This document shows positions 1 to 8,108 of a stretch of DNA of 64,000 nt, piece after piece (position 1 is the first letter of the stretch; each line of letters opens with the position of its first letter). This stretch comes from Eledone cirrhosa (Eukaryota; Mollusca; Cephalopoda; Octopoda; Eledonidae). Below the pieces are notes generated by a model, which saw only the letters and a program-made list of their open reading frames with translations, did not search any database and was not told the DNA's origin. The DNA is taken from assembly GCA_964016885.1 (NCBI GenBank), contig OZ024744.1, positions 64,438,462 through 64,502,461 on the forward strand. The letters are read 5' to 3'. Made by a program: the position numbers and the translations under genes.

Positions 1-424
1 ATGAAAGGTCTGCTGTATGATACCGTTGGGTAAAATGTGATGCTGCATGGTAGTGAGACATGGTCAATGAATGCAGAGGATAAGCAAAGGTTGGAGAGAA
101 ATGAAGCAAATATGCTTCAATAGATGTGCAAGATTAATGTGCATGAACAACAATGCACAGATGAAATAAGAAAGAAACTGGGTAAAAGAGGAATCAGATG
201 TAGTGTGCAGGAGAGGAGACTGCATAGGTATGGACATGTAAGGCATATGATATGGACATAATAATCAAAGTACCAAGTAATCTCAGCAGAAGGAAGATCA
301 AGGAAGATCTGTGTGGAAGTGGTAAGAGCTGATCCCAAATTGCTAAAGCTCACAGAAGAAGTGATGGAGGAATGCTATGAAGTGGAAAGATGCTGTGCTG
401 AAAAAGACAATCCAACCCATGCGA
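1..424 (+). pseudogene. LINE reverse-transcriptase C-terminal fragment (family A)
   Basis: This is a decayed 3' part of a non-LTR retrotransposon ORF2. In the frame of LYD at about 15-23 the translation runs through MLHGSETW, a RLERNEANML stretch, CSVQERRL and RYGHV. It is interrupted by in-frame stops near 31 and 121 and again near 260. The same residues, undamaged, occur in the opposite-strand copy at 3188-3637 (MLHGSETW, RLERNEASML, CSVRERRL, RWYGHVMRM), so the family match is direct. The copy enters from the window edge, so its 5' extent is unknown. It runs into a GGT/GAT microsatellite at 431, the expected position of a microsatellite-like LINE tail. It is non-functional. The RTE/L1-like clade placement is from memory. 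Confidence 0.85.
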
Positions 425-430
425 ACATAT

Positions 431-484
431 GATGGTGGTGGTGGTGGTGGTGGTGGTGGTGGTGATGGTGATGATGATGATGAT
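431..484 (+). repeat. (GGT)n/(GAT)n microsatellite, probable LINE tail
   Basis: Pure GGT units pass into GAT units directly after the family-A LINE fragment. Other family-A ends in this window also finish in GAT repeats, so this is probably the copy's 3' tail. Poly-Gly and poly-Asp translations here are artefacts. Confidence 0.9.
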
Positions 485-712
485 AAGGTTATTCCTCCAC
501 TCCCGAAAATAAAATTCCATAGCATGGTTTTCCAGCTACATAAGGATCAGTGTAGCCAAGGCAGACACAACAATTAACATTCAAAGCTCTTTCTTTTGTA
601 AACCTCTCCCTTAACCCATTAGCATTTACACTACTCTATATATACTATTGTGGTAAAGGCTTTATCTCACATAATATCGAATCTACGAGATTTTGATGAC
701 ATTTATTTTGAG

Positions 713-1139
713 AACAATACCTGTCATGAATCTTGGCCAATGACCGAAAGAATATGATCACGAATACAAGCGGCCGAAATAGGGTTTCTCCAAAGGGTCT
801 TTGGAGTAACATTACTTGATAAAGTGAGTAGCTCCGAGATTGGAGAGTTGTTCCATTCGAATTAAGAGATCACGGCTTTGACACTATAGCCATGTGGTTA
901 GAATCGTTAAAGAAATTTTACGGCAAAACCAACTGACAGGAGACCCAGGGGGGTAGACCCTGAGCAAGATGATTGGATAATATCCATGAGCTTGGCTGGT
1001 CATGCTTAAGGATTTGGTCAAATCAGTTGGAGATGGTTGCTTCTGACAGGACCCGCTGGAATGAGTGTTTGAGGATTCTGCACCCACGATCCTCTCGGGA
1101 ATAAGTGGACGAAGAAGAAGAACAACAACAACAATACCT
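713..1139. repeat. 10-bp target-site duplication around a LINE insertion
   Basis: AACAATACCT is at 713-722 and again at 1130-1139, immediately either side of the family-B LINE fragment. The uninterrupted MITE copies read AACAATA at this point, which confirms that the sequence existed before insertion. Confidence 0.85.
723..1129 (+). mobile_element. 5'-truncated LINE 3' end (family B), nested in the MITE
   Basis: This is the degenerate C-terminal coding end and tail of a non-LTR retrotransposon. It matches two other copies: 59348-59607 on the same strand and 61271-61712 on the opposite strand. Shared stretches include CAGGAGACCCAGGGG, GAGCAAGATG, ATGAGCTTGGCTGGTCATGCTT, GAGATGGTTGCTTCTGACAG and GAGTGTTTGAGGA. 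In the least damaged copy (61430-61714) the product reads LLLRIDRSQLRYYGHVVRM, a typical LINE ORF2 C-terminus. The tail ends in GAA and AAC repeats. Frameshifts and stops make it dead. The flanking 10-bp duplication indicates target-primed reverse transcription. Confidence 0.85.
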
Positions 1140-1231
1140 TAATGTTGGTATAAGCGGCCGGTTATGGTTGATTTGAACAGAAAGAGGTGAGAGAATTCTG
1201 GCCAGATACAGCCGGTTCAAATGCTAAAGGG

Positions 1232-2206
1232 TCTAGATTTTATTGAACCCATTTTTACAGTTTGTGTTGAAATGCAGTAAAAGCTGAACTACTGTGGTGT
1301 AATAAATTAATAACAGCCATCTAAAAATGGTTCACTTTTAATCACATACATACCTTAAATTTTGGGGCTGTGTGAAAGTTAGAAATCAATATTAAAAAAA
1401 AAAAAAAAGAATGACCACAAATAGCCATATTACAATAATAAAACCAATTTTACAACAATACAGTCCATATAGGAAACTAGTGATTGTCTGCATTGGTAAA
1501 AAGAATTTAGAAAGGTTCATAAATTTAGATAAGTTCATATACTGTGGCTGAGATGAACATATTACAACATACTGGTTAGACCAGTATGTGGTAGTAATAT
1601 ACTGGTTAGACTAGTATTTTACTACTACAATATACAGGCCTAACTTATTTCTTTCCAGCCTATGTGTGTTGTAAATATTGTCCGAGATCCAAATATTGTT
1701 CTCTGATTTTTCATATTTGTAGATTGCTTACAACAATCATACATGTTCACATTTATATGTGAATCCAAATTCATTATATTGAATTACTATACTATGTTTA
1801 ATTGTGAAAAAAGTATAAATAAATATGTCACCTCAAGTTTGGGGGAAAAAACAATGCAATTACATTTTTAACCCTTTCTATAACAATTCAGCCAAAATTG
1901 CCTCTACTTCTATGGATTAATAGCCAACAATTTTAAACAGTTCCGATTTAAATTAAATATTTCTACCATCATTTTGTATAAGAAATAATAGAAATAATTT
2001 TAGCAAATCTCTCCAGATTCTTCAGTAATTAATTCAAATACAGCAGATTTTATTATAAATATGGCAACGAATGAGTTTAGGAAACTAAAATGTACCATCA
2101 GATCTTTTAGTAAACTAAAACGGTTTTATCATCTTAAATCTTACTGAAACATAAGGATGTTATCCCCCCTTTCGCTTAAACCAAAGTGTGTTAACATCTA
2201 TAACTT
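1232..2206. other. AT-rich stretch without a recognised gene
   Basis: No protein-like ORF is visible. Contents are a poly-A run at about 1394-1408, two adjacent small palindromes at 1568-1617, and AT-rich sequence I cannot assign to a repeat family. Confidence 0.6.
1568..1617. repeat. Pair of adjacent short hairpins
   Basis: At 1568-1588 a perfect 9-bp stem (CATACTGGT/ACCAGTATG) encloses the loop TAG. A diverged second copy of the same palindrome lies at 1599-1617 (ATACTGGT ... ACTAGTAT), 30 bp downstream. The family is unknown. Confidence 0.7.
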
Positions 2207-2210
2207 TTAA

Positions 2211-2417
2211 TCCTTTAGCATTTAAACGAGCTGTATCTGACCAGAATTCTCTCACCTCTTTCGGTTCAAACCAGCTGTAATCGGCTGCTCCTACTTATCT
2301 TAAGGTATTGTTCTCAAAATAAATAATATCAAAATCGCATAGATTCGATATTATGTGAAATAAAGTGTTTACCATGAAAATACAATAGTAAATATAGAGT
2401 AATCTAAATGTTAAAGG
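2211..2417 (-). mobile_element. MITE, reverse-oriented copy of the TTAA family
   Basis: TTAA at 2207-2210 precedes TCCTTTAGCATTTAAA. The far end is TCTAAATGTTAAAGGG. Reverse-complemented, the interior matches the copies at 615-1231 and 58103-58320 (AGAGGTGAGAGAATTCTGG, CATAATATCGAATCTATG, TATTTATTTTGAGAACAATA). Length is about 207 bp. The far TTAA is not preserved. No coding capacity. Confidence 0.85.
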
Positions 2418-2480
2418 GTCCTGTACTAAATGAAATTACATCGGCAAGGTGATGATCATCATCACCATTTACGTATATTT

Positions 2481-2547
2481 TCAGGGAATCCCAGACACTC
2501 CTTTGTGGAACCCTTGGGTTACGAAGAACCCACTTTGGGAACCACTG
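2481..2547 (-). mobile_element. Possible hAT-type element end
   Basis: On the minus strand the block begins CAGTGGTTCCCAAAGTGGG and continues with GGAACCC-type inverted motifs. CAGTGGTTCCCAAA resembles terminal inverted repeats of non-autonomous hAT elements. The matching second end was not found, so this is a solo or truncated end. The assignment rests on motif recall. Confidence 0.4.
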
Positions 2548-2834
2548 ATCTATTTCATGCCAGTATATTTTGAGAGAGTGTTACTGATGAAAAATTAACA
2601 AATCTTGAAACAATGTTGTCTGTCATTCTCAGAATATACTAGCAGCTCTATGATATATTCATGAAGGAAAATGGAGAAGAAAAAATTTTTTTATTATGAA
2701 TAAAATATTTTTCTTTAGCAATGAGGCTACCCACATGTTTATTGTATATAAATGTATTATATATGTTTATGTGTCTTCATATACACGTCTAACATACTTA
2801 AATGTTGTCTTGGCTTGGTGCTACCAACAATTTT
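2548..2834. other. AT-rich stretch, nothing recognised
   Basis: A short ORF opening at 2696 has no protein-like features and runs through the CA repeat into a SINE. I see no gene signal. Confidence 0.6.
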
Positions 2835-2859
2835 ACACACACACACACACACACACACA
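2835..2859. repeat. (CA)n microsatellite
   Basis: About 12 uninterrupted AC units directly precede the SINE. Confidence 0.95.
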
Positions 2860-3040
2860 GAGGCAGCGAATTGGCAGAGTCGTTATGATGTCGGATAGAA
2901 TACTTTATGGTATTCGTCCCACCTCATTGCACGTTCTGAGTTCAAATTCCGCCATGGTCAACTTTGCCTTTCATCCTTTCATGGTCATGGTTGATAAAAA
3001 AAGTACCAGTCTAGTACTGGGGTCGATTCTTCCTCTATAG
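2860..3040 (+). mobile_element. tRNA-derived SINE
   Basis: The head has an A-box-like TTGGCAGAGTCG near 2869 and a B box GAGTTCAAATTCC at 2938-2950, about 70 bp later, as in a tRNA-derived RNA polymerase III promoter. The body continues CAACTTTGCCTTTCATCCTT and ends TAGTACTGGGGTCGATTC. The B box and following block recur at about 61934 (+) and 63850-63973 (-). No tRNA cloverleaf is preserved, so this is not a tRNA gene. It resembles cephalopod SINEs from memory. Confidence 0.85.
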
Positions 3041-3176
3041 AAAAAACGAGAGGTGTTCAGACCTGGAGAAGGTTGGGCTCTGCCAAGTTTAAAAAGTGCC
3101 TTTAACACGCCATATGATGGTACCTCTACGACTCCACAAGGAGTTAGGGGTTACTTTATATATATATATATGTATA
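3041..3176. other. Short unassigned stretch with a small (TA)n
   Basis: Unassigned sequence followed by TA repeats at about 3157-3170. The stretch abuts the 3' end of the minus-strand LINE. Confidence 0.6.
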
Positions 3177-3187
3177 TCATCATCATT

Positions 3188-3637
3188 TTACGTCCGCTCT
3201 TCCCTGCTCGCAAGGGTGGGACGGGTCTTATTCAGCACAGCATCTCTCCACTCGTCATGGTCCTTCGTCATCTCCACTGTGAGCTTCAGCGATCTGAGAT
3301 CTGTTCTCACCACCTCCGCCCATGTTTTTCGTGGTCTACCTCTACCACGGCTTCCTTCAACTGGCATTTCCTGGCACTTCTTCACCCATCGGTCATCCTC
3401 CATGCGCATCACATGTCCATACCACCTCAGTCTCCTCTCCCGTACACTACATTCTATCCCTCTCAGACACAGTTTCTCTCTCAACACATTCATGCTGGGT
3501 CGTTCACGCACATTTACACTGCACATCCAACGGAGCATGCTTGCCTCATTTCTCTCCAGCCGTCGCATATCCTCTGCAGTTGCTGCCCATGTCTCACTAC
3601 CATGCAGCATCGCGCTCCTCACACAGGCATCATACAA
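3188..3637 (-). pseudogene. LINE RT C-terminal region, 149 codons open
   Basis: This is the best-preserved coding block of the family-A LINE. It opens with MYDACVRSAMLHGSETW, continues with RRLERNEASMLRWMC, CSVRERRLRWYGHVMRM and SRGRGRPRKTW, and stops after LASREERT. These are hallmark C-terminal motifs of LINE ORF2 proteins, downstream of the RT thumb. The start shown is merely the first Met in the open frame. In the element the frame continues from the upstream block after a frameshift. The stop codon lies about 10 bases from the CAT-rich 3' end, so the family has a very short 3' UTR. It is not expected to be functional because the RT upstream is broken. Confidence 0.9.
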
Positions 3638-3697
3638 CCGGTCTTTCGTACGCAGGGAGAAACGCTTCTTCGTTAGCAGAGGAAGCAGCTCCCTAAA

Positions 3698-4069
3698 CTA
3701 CTTCCAACCCGTCCTTATTCTAGATACTATGGCCTCGGAACACCCTCCTCCCATGCTAATCTGATCTCCTAGGTACCGAAAGCTATCCACCACTTCTATA
3801 GCACCCTCCTGCATTTGAAAAATGTGTCTATCAATGCGACTTCTACTGTCTAATTTCCCTGTACATCTACTGCATACATATTTCTCCCTACCTGTTAGTT
3901 TGCCTGCTATCCCGCTACATCTCTTGTGAACCCAGGATCTGCATTGTATGCATTTTATAGAATTTATGCCAGTTCCTTTTCTGCATATCGAACATGGCCA
4001 TTTCCCTGACGGAATCAGAGTTTTGTCCTCTTTTTTACTCATCAACACTTTTGTCTTAGCTAGGTTCAC
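3698..4069 (-). pseudogene. LINE RT connection/thumb with inserted C4HC3 zinc module
   Basis: The block starts MNLAKTKVLMSKK, the segment that follows the RT catalytic motif in LINEs. It then carries eight potential zinc ligands: C26, C29, C40, C43, H48, C51, C66 and C69. This C4-H-C3 spacing is like a PHD finger (CSIC, CIQC, HKRC, CSRC). The RT resumes with VVDSFRYLGDQISMGGGC at about residues 90-107. A zinc module between palm and thumb is, from memory, known in some invertebrate LINEs. Its role (nucleic-acid or chromatin binding) is inference. The next block (3637) is in another frame. Confidence 0.8.
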
Positions 4070-4084
4070 TCTATGTTTCCATAG

Positions 4085-4321
4085 TCAGAATTTATTCTCT
4101 AGCTCCTCTACATAGAGAAGTTCCCATGGACAGCCAGTTTTAAACTCCTCTGTTATGGCTTGGAGGACTATAATGAACAAGAACAGGCTGAGGACCGAAC
4201 TTTGATGTACTTCTACTTGTATCTGGAATTCCTCACTAAACTCCATTCCTACCCTGACTTTACTGACAGTACCTCTGTACAAAGTTTGCACTGTCCTCAC
4301 AAGCCATTCCTCAAGGACCAC
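4085..4321 (-). pseudogene. LINE RT palm with destroyed catalytic motif
   Basis: The RT palm is recognisable by VRTVQTLYRG, VEVHQSSVLSLFLFIIVLQAITEEF and TGCPWELLY. The expected [YF]xDD catalytic box reads YVEEL here, and the frame stops nine codons later. The first residues after that box are missing before the next block (4069) resumes at NLAKTKV, so there is an internal deletion as well as substitution. This copy cannot encode an active RT. Confidence 0.85.
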
Positions 4322-4745
4322 CAGATGACAGATCTGGGTACCCTATCAAAGCCTTCTCTAGGTCAACAAAAGCTAAGTATAGTGGCTTATTTTTCTCTAA
4401 GAACCTCTCTTGCAATTGTCTCACCAAGAAGAGGGCATCTGTCGTACTCTTCCCAGGCACAAAACCAAACTGCATCTCATCTAGTTTGACCCTTTCTCTA
4501 ATTAGTTGTGCTAATATCCTTTCTGCCACTTTCATAACCTGATCCATCAGTTTTATACCCCTATAATTGCCCCTCTCCAGAGCATCCCCTTTACCTTTGT
4601 AGCAATTTATGAGAATACTGCTGCACCAGTTTTTGGGTATGACACCCCCATATATAGCCTGATTGATGATGCGTGCAACCAGTTTAGTGCCTACATCCCC
4701 TGATTTCCTTAATCGCCTCTTGGACCCTATATTCGTCAATCTCAA
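4311..4745 (-). pseudogene. LINE RT fingers/palm, N-terminal half
   Basis: RT blocks 1-4 are visible: IPKNWCSSILINCYKGKGD, NYRGIKLMDQVMKV, QFGFVPGKSTTDALFLVRQL and LYLAFVDLEKA, where the Asp of AFVD is a catalytic carboxylate position. In a second frame immediately upstream (about 4700-4780) the linker reads LTEGPAIEIDEYRVQEAI. The two frames overlap near KSGDVG, indicating a frameshift. The segment ends in GYPDLSSGGP and then changes frame into the damaged palm block. Confidence 0.88.
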
Positions 4746-4776
4746 TAGCTGGTCCCTCTGTCAGATCTACTAAGGG

Positions 4777-4778
<2 letters not shown>

Positions 4779-4827
<49 letters not shown>

Positions 4828-4843
4828 TATATATATATATATA
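4779..4843. repeat. (TA)n with a short (CA)n interruption
   Basis: TA dinucleotides interrupted by ACACACAC near 4817-4826. The tract marks the junction between the truncated LINE and the next LINE end. Confidence 0.95.
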
Positions 4844-4844
4844 C

Positions 4845-4888
4845 ACCTTGCAAGCAGGGAAAAGCGGACGTAAAATGATGATGATGAT
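4845..4888 (+). mobile_element. LINE family-A 3' end, very short copy
   Basis: CCTTGCAAGCAGGGAAAAG, then CGGACGTAAAATGATGATG. It is the inverse of the 3' ends at 3177-3225 and 56843-56897. Only the terminal ~45 bp are present. Confidence 0.75.
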
Positions 4889-4988
4889 ATAACAGCTAGT
4901 TCCAGACTGGAAGAGCCCAGCTGTCGGAGTCTTAACTCATTCATATACCTTTATTGTACTATCCCAAGTAAAAAGTACTCTGGTCTAG
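4889..4988. repeat. Dispersed repeat with AAGAGCCCAGCTGTC and TACTATCCCAAGTA
   Basis: TACTATCCCAAGTA and AGTACTCTG recur at about 56988-57012. GGAAGAGCCCAGCTGTCGG is matched in reverse complement near 56921-56950 (a related piece lies at 57650-57680). It is a dispersed family of unknown class, usually next to TA tracts here. Confidence 0.55.
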
Positions 4989-4989
4989 C

Positions 4990-5017
4990 TATATATATAT
5001 ATATATATATATATATA
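4990..5017. repeat. (TA)n microsatellite
   Basis: About 14 TA units at the left border of the next interspersed repeat. Confidence 0.95.
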
Positions 5018-5459
5018 CTAGCAGCAGGACCCGGCGTTGCACGGGGTAGGAAACGTGAAATAGCAACACGCATATATGCAAAGATTGAGGAATGTAGCTG
5101 TGTACTTTTTGAATTCCCTTATTTTCAGGGAACGATTGTTCATCTACTGGAAACATAAAACACCAGCAGGCCTGAATCGTGAAACATCTGCATGCATGTG
5201 CAAAATCTGAAGAAAATCAGCTAAATACTCTTTAAGCGTACTAAATTTTAGAGTATGATTTTTCTTCCATTTGGAGAAAATCGGTTAAGTTCTTTTTGAG
5301 TTTTATAGATTCACACCCAGTCATCTGGACAGAGATCATCTGAAGGACCAATGTAGTCAATTGTGTGAAAACCAAGTAGGGATGTACATTTAAGTAGGGA
5401 TATTGAGATGATGAAATCACCGTGGCAACGCAGCTGCAGCAGAAGAGTGTCATAGTGCA

Positions 5460-5610
5460 ATTAGCACAAACGCTGGGCAGCACTGGTTGCACTGCGTTTT
5501 CACAGCAACAAAGGTGCGACAAAAGGGGTCACCGCGGAATTAGCACAACTGCTGTTCAGCATACTTGTGCAGGGCGTTCATACTACGGTGTAGGTGCAAC
5601 AAAAGGGGTC
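5460..5610. repeat. Two-copy ~80-bp tandem duplication
   Basis: ATTAGCACAA begins at 5460 and 5539. GCAACAAAAGGGGTC-like ends fall at 5530 and 5610. The middle is diverged, so the duplication is old. It lies in a locally GC-richer part of the interspersed repeat. Confidence 0.65.
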
Positions 5611-5826
5611 TTAGTAGAAGTATAAGTGAGTTTTACGGTATCAATAACACGGCAACGTACACAGGGCTTGGATTTGCATGTGATGAAAGCATGAAGCGTC
5701 AACAGAGCGCCGACAAAAATGTTAAGGTCCTTCTCATTTCCTCAATCCCCCGAAAATGGTCCTGCTTAAAAGTAAGTAGGTGTTGTGTCCTCTGTTAAAT
5801 AAACCAAATTTTTAACAAAATATTAT

Positions 5827-5853
5827 ACGCTACTTACGATGTTTAAGTAGCGT
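5827..5853. repeat. Perfect 10-bp inverted repeat (hairpin)
   Basis: ACGCTACTTA at 5827-5836 pairs with TAAGTAGCGT at 5844-5853 around a 7-nt loop. Confidence 0.8.
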
Positions 5854-6153
5854 TTATATTGAAAATGAAAATGGCATGTAATGCCCAATGCTAATTCGTA
5901 AATTTCCTAGAAACTATTAATCAAATCGGAAAATGGATTATCTTTAAGTTACGCCTCAAAAGAGCCGAAAAATGCCTTAAAATTGTGGTTTTTTGCTTAA
6001 TGCGGGGCCCTAGAGTAGAAAAAGTTCAAAATTTTTTAGCCATAACACTTCAAAAAATATAAGTAACGCATGTATAAAGTTTGAAAAATATCGGTCGGGT
6101 ATTTCGAGTTTTAGGGATTTACACAGACAGACAGACAGACAGGCATCCTCTGT

Positions 6154-6158
<5 letters not shown>

Positions 6159-6210
<52 letters not shown>
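6159..6210. repeat. (TA)n microsatellite, 26 units
   Basis: Uninterrupted TA dinucleotides close the 1.1-kb repeat. Confidence 0.97.
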
Positions 6211-6213
<3 letters not shown>

Positions 6214-6569
6214 ATATGTGTTTATTTTCACAGGTTTTATTTTAAAAATCAGGCGAAGATATTTGTTGACTGCTTCCACCTATTTATTTCCTGCACACAC
6301 CTGCACTCCAGTTAGGACATCTGGTGAGTACCCCCACCATAAATCAAGAAGAGTAATGGTGATATGTAGAGGAGTAGATGGGGGTGGTAGAGTATAAGTA
6401 GGATGAGGATGAATCAAAGAACATAAATGAACTAAATAAGCACGAGATAGCTAAGTAGTAATATGATAGTTGATATGTCAGACACACCTAATAGCTAATC
6501 TAGGAATATTGGTAGTGGCAGATTCCCTTAATTTCTTTAGATTGTGATTTTTCAGGGAATTATTTTACT
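6211..6569. other. Stretch with no recognised feature
   Basis: Mixed-composition DNA with no ORF or repeat I can support. Confidence 0.6.
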
Positions 6570-6866
6570 GAAAATACCACAATCAGCCCCCCACCCCACC
6601 ACCACCACTGTAGCAGCTACCACCATCACTACCTCCTCTCTTACCTCAATCACTTCCCCCACCACCCCTGCAGCAGCAACATCTGCCATTGCTCCTCTCC
6701 CCCACTTCATCCTGCAGTTACTGTTATTATCACTACCACCTCCGTCACCCCCACCACCGTCACTCCCACCACCAGTACTGCCTCCTTGACCACTGCATCC
6801 ACCACCATCACTACACCACTACAACCTGACACCTCCACCACCACCATCACCCCCACTACTGCAGTG
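6570..6866. repeat. CCA/CAC-rich degenerate trinucleotide tract
   Basis: C-rich simple sequence (ACCACC, CATCAC, CCCCCACC). The Thr/Pro/Ser-rich translations are low-complexity artefacts. Confidence 0.85.
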
Positions 6867-6867
6867 T

Positions 6868-6870
<3 letters not shown>

Positions 6871-6909
<39 letters not shown>
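6871..6909. repeat. (GT)n microsatellite
   Basis: About 19 GT units following the CCA-rich tract. Confidence 0.95.
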
Positions 6910-6913
<4 letters not shown>

Positions 6914-7069
6914 TATGTCTGTGAGTGTGTTTATATTTATATACTCATACATATAAATGTATGCATTTGCACATATACGTCGGCATATGGAAAACATTTC
7001 TAGTATAATAAAATGTGTGTGTGGTGTAGTAAATAAACATATAGATATACACCAGGTCAGAACACAAAG

Positions 7070-7316
7070 GAGCCAAACTCCCACTGTTACCGTCTCGCCC
7101 GAACTCACACTACCTCGAGTAAATGCGGGCTCGAGAATAGAGAAGATGTTTTCCTGGATGATGGTGAGGGAGATGCGCTGGAAAAGCCATTCTAGCTCAC
7201 ACCTGCGGGTAGCCAACTCTGTGCCGATGGTGGTGAGTAAGGAGATGGCCCTAGGGCCAAGGACACCAGAAGTCTCAACCAGAAGAGCAACCGATATTTG
7301 GAGATTGTAATAGTGT
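7070..7316 (-). pseudogene. Protein-like fragment, possible retroelement remnant
   Basis: On the minus strand a frame open from about 7316 reads through LLVETSGVLGPRAISLL, ATRRCELEWLFQRISLTII and a following segment to VTVGVW at about 7080. It then degrades into microsatellite translation. Base composition is balanced here, unlike the simple-sequence DNA on both sides. The pattern (GxLGPxAxxLL ... LFQRISLxI) loosely resembles C-terminal tails of some retrotransposon proteins, but that is memory of a pattern, not a match I can verify. It could equally be a chance ORF or a host exon remnant. There is no convincing start codon or splice context. Confidence 0.35.
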
Positions 7317-7765
7317 TAGTGTTTGTCATAGTGATACTGATGTTGAGTATGATAGTGGTGATAGTGAAAGTAGCAATCTGTGTGGTAGTGATGGTTGGTG
7401 GTTTATGACAATAGTCATAGTGTTAGTAGATTGATAATTTTCATAATGGTGATGGTGGTGGTGTGTGTAGTTGTGGTGCCATTTACGATGGTTTACAGTG
7501 GTAGTAGTGTTTGAAGTTGTGGTGGTGGTGTGTGTGTGCAGTTGTAGCATTTACAGTGGTGTGTGTGCAGTGATGGTGGCCGTGTGTCTGTAATGATAGT
7601 GGTAGTGTGTGTAATAGTGGTTTTTGTGATAGCGGTGGAGGTGCTGGTGATGGCATTTGTGATAGCAATGATTTTGATTTGTGAAGTAAGCCATGGTAAA
7701 TATATATGTAACAGTGGTGGTGGTGATCTATATGTGTTAGTGATAGTGATAGTTGGTGAGATAGC
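7317..7765. repeat. GTG/GTA-rich degenerate simple-sequence region
   Basis: TGGTGG, GTGATAGTG and GTGTGTG units dominate on the + strand. The His/Thr-rich minus-strand translations are artefacts. With 6570-6866 it brackets the fragment at 7070-7316. Confidence 0.8.
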
Positions 7766-7977
7766 AATTTAGAACTGGGTGGAATGGTAAAATCTTCAGT
7801 TATGATAAATGAATCAAATGTATATGTGAATTTTATAAAGAGGTGTAAGTATAATTATGTGATCATGTAGAGTTGGTTTTGTTCTAGAAGAGGTTCCAGA
7901 AGGGGAGATAATATAAAGGTAAGGGGAAGAGAAAGGTAGGGAAAATAAACAGATAAGAGTGGCAGATGGAAAAATTG

Positions 7978-8065
7978 AAGGAAAAAATAATGGTTTCTGA
8001 TTTAGGCACAAGACCAACAATTTCGCAGTAGGGGAGGGTCGATTAAATCGGCTCCGAATGTAAAG
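7978..8065 (-). mobile_element. SINE 3' portion
   Basis: Reverse-complemented, the block reads GAGCCGATTTAATCGACCCT, then TTGTGCCTAAATCAGAAACC ATTATT. The TAAATCAGAAACCATTATT end recurs at the SINE near 62045-62065, and GGGTCGATT is shared with the SINE at 2860-3040. The promoter half is missing. Confidence 0.7.
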
Positions 8066-8108
8066 AACCGTAACTCTATGTCACAAAGCATATTGTCCAC
8101 TGTTCTAA

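Larger units (their letters stand above)
615..1231 (+). mobile_element. MITE with TTAA target site, split by a LINE insertion
   Basis: The left end is TTAA (611-614) then CCCATTAGCATTTA. The right end is ATGCTAAAGGG, the inverted complement of the left end. The interior matches the intact copy at 58103-58320, sharing GGTAAAGGCTTTAT, CATAATATCGAATCTA, TTTATTTTGAGAACAATA and AAGAGGTGAGAGAATTCTGG. With the inserted LINE and one target repeat removed, the element is about 200 bp. A TTAA target and CCC-starting ends are typical of piggyBac-type non-autonomous elements. No transposase is encoded. The right-hand TTAA has decayed (GGGTCTAG). Confidence 0.8.
3177..4781 (-). mobile_element. 5'-truncated LINE (family A), ~1.6 kb, broken
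   Basis: This is the largest transposon remnant in the window and is read right to left. In order it contains the linker just before the reverse transcriptase, RT fingers/palm (4311-4745), a damaged palm (4085-4321), a connection segment with a zinc-binding module followed by the thumb (3698-4069), and the C-terminal region (3188-3637). It ends in TTTACGTCC-type sequence and a short CAT run. No endonuclease domain is present, so it is 5' truncated, abutting a (TA)n at 4779. Frames shift at least three times and the active site is lost. It encodes an RT for genomic copying by target-primed reverse transcription in intact relatives. Confidence 0.9.
5018..6158 (+). repeat. ~1.1-kb interspersed repeat beginning GGACCCGGCGTTGCACGGGG
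   Basis: The block lies between two (TA)n tracts. It starts CTAGCAGCAGGACCCGGC and ends with GAGTTTTAGGGATTTACA and a run of CAGA units (6122-6142). A GAGTTTTATAGATTCACA echo of that end also lies at 5297-5317. The GGACCCGGCGTTGC motif is one I recall at ends of dispersed repeats in several invertebrates, but I cannot name the class. Short ORFs at 5422-5798 and on the minus strand have no recognisable domains. An 80-bp internal duplication and a hairpin are annotated separately. Confidence 0.6.

Noticed and set aside
2448..2466. Palindrome GGTGATGATCATCATCACC as a regulatory site
   Set aside because: It is imperfect and consistent with a chance GAT/CAT simple-sequence junction.
2860..3040. 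Functional tRNA gene
   Set aside because: A and B boxes are recognisable but no cloverleaf or anticodon arm is intact, and related copies are dispersed. It is a SINE.
2696..3040. 114-residue plus-strand ORF as a gene
   Set aside because: It translates AT-rich DNA, a CA microsatellite (His-Thr repeats) and a SINE.
3053..3764. Overlapping plus-strand ORFs of ~120-220 residues
   Set aside because: They are antisense shadows of the minus-strand LINE coding region.
3188..4745. Active LINE reverse transcriptase
   Set aside because: There are frameshifts between blocks, the catalytic motif reads YVEE instead of a double-Asp box, there is an internal deletion, and the endonuclease is absent.
6544..6789. 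Thr/Pro/Ser-rich ORF as a mucin-like protein
   Set aside because: It comes purely from a degenerate CCA/ACC simple repeat.
7326..7767. His/Thr-rich minus-strand ORFs
   Set aside because: They are translations of GTG/GTA simple sequence.
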